From positions 3,410,001 to 3,474,000 of the forward strand of contig NZ_AP027364.1 of NCBI RefSeq assembly GCF_030295975.1: a stretch of 64,000 nt of DNA. The letters are read 5' to 3'. The notes below the pieces were generated by a model. That model was not told the origin of the DNA, did no database searches, and saw only the letters and a program-made list of their open reading frames with translations. The position numbers and the translations under genes were made by a program. The DNA is from Thalassotalea atypica (GTDB lineage Bacteria; Pseudomonadota; Gammaproteobacteria; Enterobacterales; Alteromonadaceae). Positions 1 to 8,260 of this stretch are shown here, one piece after another; within the stretch, counting starts at the first letter, position 1, and each line of letters starts with the position of its first letter.

Positions 1-135
1 AAATCGAAATCATCGAATACAGAAAACCGAGACTTAAGATCAGTTAACTTTACTTTAACATATTTATTCTGCAATGCGAGTGAGCATTTATACTATTTAT
101 CAAGCAACGTTACGTTGTTAATCAAGGAAAGTGAA
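1..135. other. Left-edge non-coding stretch
   Basis: AT-rich sequence with no open frame that has a plausible start and ribosome site. It lies downstream of the RND operon that ends at 241 on the minus strand. The end of a neighbouring gene outside the window cannot be excluded. Confidence 0.4.
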
Positions 136-166
136 AAGAGCGTGCTGGCAAAAACAGCACACTCTT
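136..166 (-). terminator. Probable terminator of the RND efflux operon
   Basis: An inverted repeat pairs AAGAG and GTGCTG (136-147) with CAGCAC and CTCTT (155-166), each arm carrying one unpaired base, around a 7-base loop. Read on the minus strand the stem is followed by only a short T run (TTTTC), so termination efficiency is uncertain. Position about 75 bases after the adaptor stop codon fits. Confidence 0.55.
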
Positions 167-240
167 AAAAAATTAAACCCAACAATGAGCTACCACAAAT
201 GGAGCCTACATCTCTATTTAATGAAGGCTAGTATTACCAA

Positions 241-1356
241 TTATTGAAGCAATGCGACGGCTGTCGATTTTTCATCTCGACGGATTTTTTGACCTGATTG
301 TAAGCGCTCACCGCCACGAATAATGACCTCATCTCCTGCATCGAGCAGACCAGATATAGCGACCCATTTACCTATCCCTTGCCCAACAAGGACGTTTACT
401 TTCTGTGCCAAATCGTTTTCATCAACAATTAGCACAAAAGTTTCCTTTTCGCGCAGTACTATCGCATCACGTGGCACCATCGTTGAAATTTTTGTTTCTT
501 GTTTAGGTAAAGAAACTGTTACCGCAGAACCGGAAAGCAAAGCTAGACCATCGGCAGACAGTCGCACATCAAAGGTTCGTGAAGATTGTTCCCCGGCTTG
601 GCTCCATGTGCGAATTGGCAACTCCACCAAATTATCTTGCCACTTAACCAGTACCTTACTGTCTGCTTTTAAATAAGGCGCGATACTCAGCGGCGCAGAA
701 ATTTTAATATCAAGATGATGTGTATCAACTAAGTTAACTAGAGGACGACCCACGGTGATCAGCTCTCCTTCATTAACAAAGCGTTGGCTTATACTTCCCG
801 CAAAAGGGGCTACTATTTGTGTTTTTTCAATCGCCAATTCCGTCAAGTTCATTTCCATTTCGAGTGCCACAACTTCGCTTTCAGCAATGGCCAAGTCTTT
901 TGTGATCCGCTCTAACTCACTCAATGCTGTATTGTTCATCTGATTTAGTTTCGACATTCTTGCTTTTTGTTTCGTTAAATATTCCACATCAGCATGGTGT
1001 TGTTTGAGCTGTGCTTGTTGACGAGCAAACTGTAATTTCAAATGTCTGTTGTCAATTTTGGCTAATACCTGCCCTTTTTCAACCTCGGTACCGACCTCTT
1101 CTACCCATAATAGCTGACCAGTTTGCTCTGCCGACAGTGGTGAATTTTTTCGACTAATAACATTCCCAGGCAGCCACATAGTCGGGTTCACTTGTTCACT
1201 TTTAGCATATTCAATACTGACTAATTGGGCATTATCTGGTTTATTTTCTGCTGCATGACTCATTGCACTAAAAGCTGCAACTCCAATGAACAGACCTGTA
1301 ATTAAATAAATTTTGGTTAATGATTTTGCCACTGAAACCGATGTAAAGTTTTTCAT
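241..1356 (-). CDS. RND efflux periplasmic adaptor (membrane fusion protein)
   Basis: A 371-residue HlyD/AcrA-type adaptor that links an inner-membrane RND pump to an outer-membrane channel. Residues 1-36 form a signal peptide (hydrophobic run ending SHAA). A biotinyl-lipoyl-like half follows (GQLLWVEEVGTEVEKGQVLA), then a coiled-coil hairpin at about residues 100-170 with many Gln, Lys and Glu, the second lipoyl half (APFAGSISQRFVNEGELI) and a beta-barrel C-terminal region (VPRDAIV, then GERLQSGQKI). It starts 12 bases after the stop of the permease gene 1369-4515, so the two form one operon transcribed leftward; the order permease then adaptor is the reverse of acrAB. No outer-membrane factor or regulator lies beside it. 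The substrate is unknown. Confidence 0.9.
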   Translation of the reverse strand: MKNFTSVSVAKSLTKIYLITGLFIGVAAFSAMSHAAENKPDNAQLVSIEYAKSEQVNPTMWLPGNVISRKNSPLSAEQTGQLLWVEEVGTEVEKGQVLAKIDNRHLKLQFARQQAQLKQHHADVEYLTKQKARMSKLNQMNNTALSELERITKDLAIAESEVVALEMEMNLTELAIEKTQIVAPFAGSISQRFVNEGELITVGRPLVNLVDTHHLDIKISAPLSIAPYLKADSKVLVKWQDNLVELPIRTWSQAGEQSSRTFDVRLSADGLALLSGSAVTVSLPKQETKISTMVPRDAIVLREKETFVLIVDENDLAQKVNVLVGQGIGKWVAISGLLDAGDEVIIRGGERLQSGQKIRRDEKSTAVALLQ

Positions 1357-1368
1357 TGTTCATTCCTA

Positions 1369-4300
1369 TTATTTATCTGTTGCACTTGACGAAACCAAGT
1401 TAACCAATGGTTTTGGATTTGAACTGGATTGGCTTGGCATAAGTTGTCTTGTTTTTAATTTTCCTAAACCAAAGTCATATCTATTAAGCCTTAATAAACA
1501 CGGCAATAAGACAATGGTAAAAATAGTACTAACCGCTAGGCCACCGACAATAACCGCAGCAAGACCACGATAAATAACACTGCCTGTACCTGGCATTAAT
1601 AACAGCGGTAACATGCCGAAAAAGCTTGTCGCTGTACTCATAAAGATGGGGCGTAATCTTAGGGTCAGCGCTTGATGTACAGATTTAGCTCTGCTCAGCC
1701 CTTCATGCTCGGCAAGCCTTGTTTGATGAACCAATAGAATCGCATTATTAACCACTAAACCCAGCAAAATGACAAAGCCAATCATGGTCAGGAGATCTAG
1801 TGGTTGGAAGACAAACACGTTCAACAATTGCAGTGCAAGAATACCGCCAACAGTCGCTAAAGGAATAGTGATTACCACTAGGGCACTGTCTTTGACTGAT
1901 TTGAATAGTGCAGCCATCAATAAGAATAAGATCACTAAGGCGAATGCAAAGTTTTCACTCATTATGCCAATGGCTTTTTCTAGTTGATCGGCACTACCAC
2001 CATATAAAATATTACCGTCATCAGGCATTACACCTTTCAACTTCGGCTCCACTTCAGCTTTAAGCGTTTCGATGGTTTCTTCTAATGACCAACCTTTTGG
2101 CGGATTGATATTTAAACTGATGGTACGGTTGCCGTCAATGCGTGTTAAACGTGTAGGCCCAACGGTGCGTTTAATGTCTACTAACTCAGAAAGCTGGGTA
2201 ATTGAGCCATTACCAGTAACAATGGGGACGTCACCTAGGTTATCAGGATCGTCCCAACCATCAGCTCGTAAAATCATATTTAAGCGCTTAGTGCCATTAA
2301 AATATTCCCCTACATATAAGCCATCGCCTAAGGTACGAACAACACTGCCTAAGTTACGGCGGTTCCAACCTTGCTCTAATATACTGCGGTCATCAGGGGT
2401 TAGTCTTAATTCTGGCTCTGCCATTTCAACACCAGGGTTTGCTCGAACACTGACCTCAGGAATCGCTTCCTTAACCCATTCCATACCTTGTTTGGCAACG
2501 TTTTGTAAAGCTTGCGTATCTTTTGACTGCAAATGAATTTGTACCTGTCTACCGCCGCCAAAGCCGCCAAACAAGTTCCCTTGTACCGCAAATGCTCGTG
2601 TATCAGGTAAATCAACAAGTATTTCATTACGTACTAAAGCTAACAGTTCATCCACTTTAGATTGATCTTTTGCCCGCACCCCTAAACTGCCCCCAAACGG
2701 GCCACTGAAAATATAATAGTTCTTCAATGCTGGTTCTTTCGTACCGTCCATGTAAGGCTTTAATCGTTCAACGATTGGCGCAACGACTTCTCGCTCTGTT
2801 GTTTCAACATTGGCTCCCGGTGGATACGCTAAATTAGCGTCAACTGCATCACGTTTTACCGGTGGTAAATAGTCAAGTTTTGGCATGGCTAGGTACGTGA
2901 CGCCAATAGGAACTAACAATAATAAAGTGGCAACCGATATACGTCTTGTTGACGTGTCGGTTAGTCTCATAACCGCTTTACTCATTTTTTGCCAAAGCGC
3001 TTGATTTGGATCTGTATTACCTTGATCTCTTAAAAAATACTTACTTAAAACAGGTAATAGCACGGCAGCCACTAACAAAGAGACTGAGACCGCAATAGCA
3101 ATGGTTAATGCGAGGTCACCAAACAGTTGTCCTTCTATATCTTTCAAAAAGAATACAGGTAAGAAAATCGCCACCGTGGTTGCGGTAGATGCCAGTAATG
3201 CCCCCCACACCTGTTTGGCGCCAAGTTCTGCACTTTCGTGTTTATCGTGGCCTTTATCACGCATTCGGATAATATTTTCTAAGACTACAATCGCGGCATC
3301 AAGCACCATACCAACGGCAAAAGCAAGACCTGCTAACGAGATCACATTTAGCGACCGTCCGGTCATTTGAAGGACAATAAAGGTAGTAAACAAGCTAATA
3401 GGAATAGCTGTAGCAATAATCAGCGTTGCTCTGATCCGTCGGATAAATAGCCACAACACTGAAAGAGATAATACCACTCCTGCAAATAAATTATTTCTGA
3501 CTAAATTTATCGCACGGTAAATAAACACGGAGGCATCAAATGACTGCACCATCACTAAATCTTTACTGGCTAACACTTCTTGATTGATGACTTCAACTTC
3601 TTGTTTAACGCGGTTGAGGGTATCAAGCACGTTGGCACCGTTGGCACGATCAACTCTCATTGAAAAAGCTGGGTTGCCATTTTGCACGGCCATTTGTTGT
3701 TTGTCTTGGCGGCGAACTTCAACCTTGGCAATATCACCTAAACGAATATTACTACCGTTGCGTGACTCAAGAATTAAATTGGTTAACTCATCAACTTTGT
3801 ATTTACCATTAAAGCGCAATGTGTATTGACGTCGCCCAACATCAACAAAACCGCCAGAAACGTCATCACTCGCTGATACTAAAGCGATTAATTCTGGGAT
3901 TGAAATACCGTATTCCGCCGCTTTTATCGGATCAAATCGAATTTGCAGTTCTTCTTTATTTTGATCAAGAAAGGTTTGGACCCCTGAAACCCCTTCAATA
4001 GCTTCTAGCCGCGGTCTAATAACATCATCCGCATAATCAATGTAGTGTTCAATGGATTGACTATTGCCCGGTAGCGCTTGTAAGAAAAACCACGTTAGCG
4101 CCGGCGTATTACCACCAAACCCTCCCAGCATCACACGAGGTGGTAAAGCATCACGTGGCTGATTTTGCACCCGTGTCATTCGGCTGATCACTTCCATCAA
4201 CGTTTGTTGCATGTCCGTTTCAACACCAAACTCCAAATTAATAAATGCCCCCCCCCTATTGGCAAAGGCATTCATTGAATGCAACCCTGGGATACCTCGA

Positions 4301-4515
4301 AGTACTTGTTCTTGAGGTTCAATGATTTCAGACTCTACTTCTTGCGGCGAGGCGGCTCGCCAAAAAGTCTGTATCGCAATACGCGGACGTTCAATGTCAG
4401 GAAACAATTGAACAGGTAGCTTAAACAGGCTTATCACACCTAGTAGTAAAATTAAGGCAACACTGACCATAACAGCGGCTGGACTTTTGAGTGCCGTGGA
4501 AGTCAATTTCATCAT
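1369..4515 (-). CDS. RND family efflux permease
   Basis: A 1048-residue inner-membrane RND transporter, proton-driven, with the usual twelve-helix, duplicated layout: one helix at the N-terminus, a large periplasmic porter loop, helices 2-6 at about 340-500, then the same pattern in the second half. The TM4 motif reads VGMVLDAAIVVLEN, so one of the two acidic residues found in AcrB (DD) is replaced by Ala. In TM10 the position of the AcrB lysine is Asn (GLVVNNAILLV). It is therefore a divergent RND branch rather than an AcrB orthologue. The start ATGATG follows GGAGAG. It is the first gene of the operon; the adaptor follows 12 bases later. Substrate unknown. The long upstream gap 4516-4909 should hold its promoter. 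Confidence 0.9.
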   Translation of the reverse strand: MMKLTSTALKSPAAVMVSVALILLLGVISLFKLPVQLFPDIERPRIAIQTFWRAASPQEVESEIIEPQEQVLRGIPGLHSMNAFANRGGAFINLEFGVETDMQQTLMEVISRMTRVQNQPRDALPPRVMLGGFGGNTPALTWFFLQALPGNSQSIEHYIDYADDVIRPRLEAIEGVSGVQTFLDQNKEELQIRFDPIKAAEYGISIPELIALVSASDDVSGGFVDVGRRQYTLRFNGKYKVDELTNLILESRNGSNIRLGDIAKVEVRRQDKQQMAVQNGNPAFSMRVDRANGANVLDTLNRVKQEVEVINQEVLASKDLVMVQSFDASVFIYRAINLVRNNLFAGVVLSLSVLWLFIRRIRATLIIATAIPISLFTTFIVLQMTGRSLNVISLAGLAFAVGMVLDAAIVVLENIIRMRDKGHDKHESAELGAKQVWGALLASTATTVAIFLPVFFLKDIEGQLFGDLALTIAIAVSVSLLVAAVLLPVLSKYFLRDQGNTDPNQALWQKMSKAVMRLTDTSTRRISVATLLLLVPIGVTYLAMPKLDYLPPVKRDAVDANLAYPPGANVETTEREVVAPIVERLKPYMDGTKEPALKNYYIFSGPFGGSLGVRAKDQSKVDELLALVRNEILVDLPDTRAFAVQGNLFGGFGGGRQVQIHLQSKDTQALQNVAKQGMEWVKEAIPEVSVRANPGVEMAEPELRLTPDDRSILEQGWNRRNLGSVVRTLGDGLYVGEYFNGTKRLNMILRADGWDDPDNLGDVPIVTGNGSITQLSELVDIKRTVGPTRLTRIDGNRTISLNINPPKGWSLEETIETLKAEVEPKLKGVMPDDGNILYGGSADQLEKAIGIMSENFAFALVILFLLMAALFKSVKDSALVVITIPLATVGGILALQLLNVFVFQPLDLLTMIGFVILLGLVVNNAILLVHQTRLAEHEGLSRAKSVHQALTLRLRPIFMSTATSFFGMLPLLLMPGTGSVIYRGLAAVIVGGLAVSTIFTIVLLPCLLRLNRYDFGLGKLKTRQLMPSQSSSNPKPLVNLVSSSATDK

Positions 4516-4909
4516 TCTCTCCAGATCAAGGCTGATATCAATACTTGGTTAATATCAATTAGTCGCTTAAAGCTAGCAAAAGGTTTGAAAATGAAATGAA
4601 TAATTACGCTGAACTACGATGAATTTACGATAAATGACGTAGAAGAAATTATTTGCAATTGTTGTACATATCCAGACACATTTGTCGAAATATTCAGCAA
4701 CACATGATATTCAAGGATTGGAGCTATTGCTCAATATGCAAATAGGATGCACAGTTTTTAAAGAGGGGCGCTATACTCGAATATGGAACACTATCAGATA
4801 CCATTCATCACAAAGTTTTGCCATGGTATGAAAATTAATTTGCGAGAAATTAGTTGGAATTTATTGAACATATTTGAATCGGTAATTTGGCGCTAAGGCT
4901 GAGTACTAA
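4516..4909 (-). promoter_or_regulatory. Upstream region of the RND operon
   Basis: A 394-base gene-free stretch expected to hold the RND operon promoter. A direct repeat ATATCAAT occurs at 4535-4542 and 4552-4559, 17 bases apart, close to the permease start, and could be an operator. An 18-19 base near-copy of part of the neighbouring csaA-like gene lies at 4878-4895. I could not assign -10/-35 boxes with confidence. Confidence 0.35.
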
Positions 4910-5248
4910 CTACGCTAATCGTGCACCATTCTTGATTTCTTTATCGGGAACCGCAAGTACAACGGCCCCGTCTTCTCGATGAAAACCCGTGACTAAGCAC
5001 TCAGACATTATCGGGCCTATTTGTTTGGCAGGAAAGTTAGTTACAGCCACTACTTTTTTACCAATTAATTCTTCTTTAGTGTATAAATCGGTAATTTGGG
5101 CGCTAGATTTTTTAACCCCTAATGGCTCACCAAAGTCGACATGTAATATGTAAGCAGGCTTACGTGCCTTAGGAAAGTCATTAACCTCAACAATTGTCCC
5201 AATGCGCATTTCGACTTGCTGAAAGTCATCCCATGTAATGGTATTCAC
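4910..5248 (-). CDS. csaA: tRNA-binding domain protein, CsaA family
   Basis: A 112-residue protein consisting of a single OB-fold tRNA-binding domain of the type found in CsaA and at the C-terminus of bacterial MetRS. The family signature is clear: DFQQVEMRIGTIVEVNDFP at the N-terminus, then YILHVDFGEPLGVKKSSAQI, GKKVVAVTNFPAKQIG and a C-terminal GFHREDGAVVLAVPD. Length matches CsaA (about 110 residues). Family members bind tRNA as dimers; a chaperone-like or secretion-related role was proposed for Bacillus CsaA, but its physiological role is not settled. It stands alone, about 390 bases upstream of the RND operon on the same strand, and back-to-back with the diguanylate cyclase gene at 5481. 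Confidence 0.88.
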   Translation of the reverse strand: MNTITWDDFQQVEMRIGTIVEVNDFPKARKPAYILHVDFGEPLGVKKSSAQITDLYTKEELIGKKVVAVTNFPAKQIGPIMSECLVTGFHREDGAVVLAVPDKEIKNGARLA

Positions 5249-5480
5249 GATACTCCACTCTAATGCAATCTATTGACATATTAATTCATAGTCACACGAA
5301 ATTGCCTGAAGATCTATTTACTTTCTTAAGCATGTTAATGAATTAATTGCTTTTCCCATTATCTTGCGAATTTTACTTTACGATATTTATCTATATAGTT
5401 AATGAAGTTGTATATCTTTAAGTGCTTTCTAAAAAAGCCGTAATGTATCTACATCAGTAATCCAAGGACACATAATTACT

Positions 5481-6878
5481 ATGATAAAGCGACTTTTCTG
5501 GCTGCCTTTGTTGTTAATTTTTTGTAAGGCGGTACAGGCCGATAATAACTTCACTTATTGTGTTGATCCTTCTTGGGCGCCTTATGAGTCAATAGAAAGT
5601 GGACAACATGTCGGTATTTCATCCCACTATTTAGCCTTAATTAGTCAATACAGCGGCCTAAACTTCACCCTGTTTCCCACCAAGTCATGGCAAGAGTCCA
5701 TGACTGCATTTAAGCAAGGGCAATGTAAGGTCATTCCCATGCTTAATCAGTCGGAGCAACGAGAGAAAACAATGGCTTTTAGCCAAGAATACTTCAACGC
5801 TTCCAATGTGCTATACACCAACACCGCCACCAACAAATTATTGTTGGCTGGTTTTAGCAGTTTGACCAATGATAGAGTGGCGGTAGTTCAAGGGTATCGA
5901 CTACATGATTTTTTAGAGAGTCAATACCCAAACCTGACCATCATCCCTGTGCTCAATGAAGAAATGGGACTAAAACAACTTTCTGAACATAATGTAGAAT
6001 TCTTTGTCGGCTCCTTCTATTCATCAAACAGATTGATCCAAAAACTCACCTTAACCAACATAAAAATCGCCGGTATTTCTGAGTTACAAGACAGACTCAA
6101 AATTGGTGTTAGCCACGACATAAAGCATATTCTACCTCAAATTAATTCGGCCATTGCTCAACTAAGTGCACGGGATCATCGGCATGTCTTTAACCAAATA
6201 CAAAGAACAGAGGTGGTTGCTAGAACCGATTATACCTTGGTCTGGAAAGTCACTGGAGTTGCACTATTAATTTTGCTAATCATAATAATCAAGCATTATG
6301 AGTCGCTAAAACAACGTAAAATTTTGTCAGTCAAGAACTCAGCACTTGAACGATTACGAGCAGCACTTGAACATAAAAATGAACAACTGGCAGAATTAAC
6401 GATTAAAGATCATCTCACTGACCTCTACAACCGCCTGCATCTAAACGAACACATAGAAGCCAACATGCGACTTAAAGAACGTTATAATTCACCCTGTTGT
6501 TTGATTCTAATTGATATCGATGACTTTAAAAAATTCAATGATGAACATGGCCATAAAGTAGGTGATGATATTTTAAAGCAAGTAGCTCAAGTACTAAAAG
6601 AAGTGAGTCGCAATACCGATATTTGTGCTCGTTGGGGCGGAGAAGAGTTTGCTATTTTATGTCCAGAAACAGAGCTTGAAGCCGCACTTGCTTTAGCTAG
6701 TCGTTTTCAAGATAAATTAGCAACGTTGCGATCCCCTAATCATAAACAAGTCACCTGTAGCATTGGCATATCGGAGATCGCTTCAGGTGAAAATGAATCA
6801 AAGTGGTTTACCAATACAGACGAAGCGTTATATCAGGCCAAAGCCAAAGGAAAGAACTGTATTCATATCAATACTTGA
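5481..6878 (+). CDS. Membrane diguanylate cyclase with periplasmic SBP-type sensor
   Basis: A 465-residue sensor enzyme. Residues 1-20 are a signal sequence, about 22-245 form a bacterial extracellular solute-binding family 3 domain (opening YCVDPSWAPYE, typical of amino-acid-binding PBPs), about 255-277 is a transmembrane helix, then a short coiled coil leads into a GGDEF domain to the C-terminus. The catalytic motif is GGEEF at 386-390 and a canonical inhibitory I-site RNTD occurs at 377-380, exactly five residues before it. It should therefore be an active, product-inhibited c-di-GMP synthase that responds to a small periplasmic ligand. It is monocistronic, with AAGGACAC upstream of the ATG. 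The ligand cannot be read from sequence. Confidence 0.92.
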   Translation: MIKRLFWLPLLLIFCKAVQADNNFTYCVDPSWAPYESIESGQHVGISSHYLALISQYSGLNFTLFPTKSWQESMTAFKQGQCKVIPMLNQSEQREKTMAFSQEYFNASNVLYTNTATNKLLLAGFSSLTNDRVAVVQGYRLHDFLESQYPNLTIIPVLNEEMGLKQLSEHNVEFFVGSFYSSNRLIQKLTLTNIKIAGISELQDRLKIGVSHDIKHILPQINSAIAQLSARDHRHVFNQIQRTEVVARTDYTLVWKVTGVALLILLIIIIKHYESLKQRKILSVKNSALERLRAALEHKNEQLAELTIKDHLTDLYNRLHLNEHIEANMRLKERYNSPCCLILIDIDDFKKFNDEHGHKVGDDILKQVAQVLKEVSRNTDICARWGGEEFAILCPETELEAALALASRFQDKLATLRSPNHKQVTCSIGISEIASGENESKWFTNTDEALYQAKAKGKNCIHINT

Positions 6879-6912
6879 TAATGATTTTAACTGTTCCGTG
6901 CCCAACTTATAA

Positions 6913-7905
6913 CTATTCCTCTTCGATATTATCTGCCTTAAGGGGGGGCGTGTTCAGTTTTGGTTTTACTAACTGATACTTTATCTGCGCACTAAAAGGC
7001 TCTTCTGGCGTGGTTAAATAAAAAGGAAATGTATCGATATTGGGGCTATTCGGATAAAACTGCGGTTCAAGGCAAAGACCTTCTTTCGAAGTAAACTTGC
7101 CATCTAAATGATGCCCTGTGTAAACCTGAAGCCCAGGGTAATCACTCATTACATGCAGCTGCAGCTTTTTATCCGGACTAATTAATTTCGCTTGGGGTTC
7201 AGTAGCGCTTCCAACAACAGTAAAGTTATGATCGACATTATCCCTACTTGCTTCACTGCTAAGTATTCTCGGCTGCCTAAAATCCAGCGAAGTCGCTTCA
7301 ACCGGAATGATTTCTCCCGTGGGAATACCTTTACTACAGGTTTCAGTATAGCTTTCAGCAAACACTTGTAAAATATGATGCTGATGATCATTGCCAACTC
7401 CTGCTAAGTTAAAATAAGGATGACTCGTTGGGCCGATAACGGTAGGTTGTTCACTATCTGCGTAGATATCAATGATTAAGGCACTATCATCATTCAGTCG
7501 ATAAACCACTTTGAAAGCAATGGGACCTGGGTAACCATTAAAACCATCATCTAACTGACAAGTGAGGACCAGCATTTGCTCCGATTGCTCTGTCACTTCC
7601 CAAAACATATCGCTAATGGCATTACGTCCGCCATGTAGGTGATTAACCCCTTCATTGGCATCCAATGTAATCAACTGGTCATCTATGAAAAACTCGGCAC
7701 TGCCAATTCGGTTAGCAAATGGACCTACCATAGCGCCAAGATAGAAAGGGTCTTGTTGATAATCACTCAAGCTAGAATAGCCAAGAATAATATTTCTTTC
7801 TATGCCGTCAACATCGGTGTGCCATTGCAATAACCTAGCGCCAAAATTAGAAATACAAACTTCGTCACCGGCGGCATTACAAAGTACAAAGGAGCGTAAT
7901 TTCAT
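6913..7905 (-). CDS. galM: Aldose 1-epimerase (mutarotase)
   Basis: A 330-residue cytoplasmic galactose-mutarotase-type enzyme that interconverts the alpha and beta anomers of aldoses. Family landmarks are present: GPFANRIG, NHLHGG (His91), the catalytic histidine in SHPYFNLAG (His162) and the catalytic glutamate in LCLEPQFYPNSPN near residue 280. Length is typical (about 340). It is convergent with the diguanylate cyclase (34 bases between stops) and stands without galactose-pathway genes, so the physiological sugar is unclear; members of this family also include glucose-6-phosphate and other hexose epimerases. Confidence 0.88.
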   Translation of the reverse strand: MKLRSFVLCNAAGDEVCISNFGARLLQWHTDVDGIERNIILGYSSLSDYQQDPFYLGAMVGPFANRIGSAEFFIDDQLITLDANEGVNHLHGGRNAISDMFWEVTEQSEQMLVLTCQLDDGFNGYPGPIAFKVVYRLNDDSALIIDIYADSEQPTVIGPTSHPYFNLAGVGNDHQHHILQVFAESYTETCSKGIPTGEIIPVEATSLDFRQPRILSSEASRDNVDHNFTVVGSATEPQAKLISPDKKLQLHVMSDYPGLQVYTGHHLDGKFTSKEGLCLEPQFYPNSPNIDTFPFYLTTPEEPFSAQIKYQLVKPKLNTPPLKADNIEEE

Positions 7906-8260
7906 ACTTATTACTAACCCAAATTAGATAGCACTATGGCCATACTGTTCTTACAAGTTGATCCACGACCCGATAACTTGTATGTGTAATTGGCAATAGA
8001 TTCTCTTTCAATGATTTTAAAGTCAAGTGTATTTATGAAGTTAAGGGTCGTTTTACACCAATTCAGCGACTACTTTCATTCTCAAAAGCATAGTCAATGC
8101 ACTGATAAACGTCATGTTTGATATCAAAAAAACTAACCGACAGCGAGGCAAAAAAAGTAGCAGTATCCTCTTGGTGCTATCTGGAGTTCAACAGGTTAAA
8201 ATATTCTCTATCATTTTATGCAATCGACCAACACGCATCTAACGTTGGAACAACCACTTT
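7906..8260. other. Intergenic region between galM and the pseudouridine synthase
   Basis: 355 bases between two divergent genes, presumably holding both promoters. An open frame at 8118-8378 overlaps the start of the pseudouridine synthase out of frame, has no ribosome site and looks spurious. I see no clear operator or RNA structure. Confidence 0.4.

Noticed and set aside
2072-2536. 154-residue plus-strand frame inside the RND permease gene
   Set aside because: Antisense shadow of a well-conserved RND gene; composition is that of a reversed coding strand.
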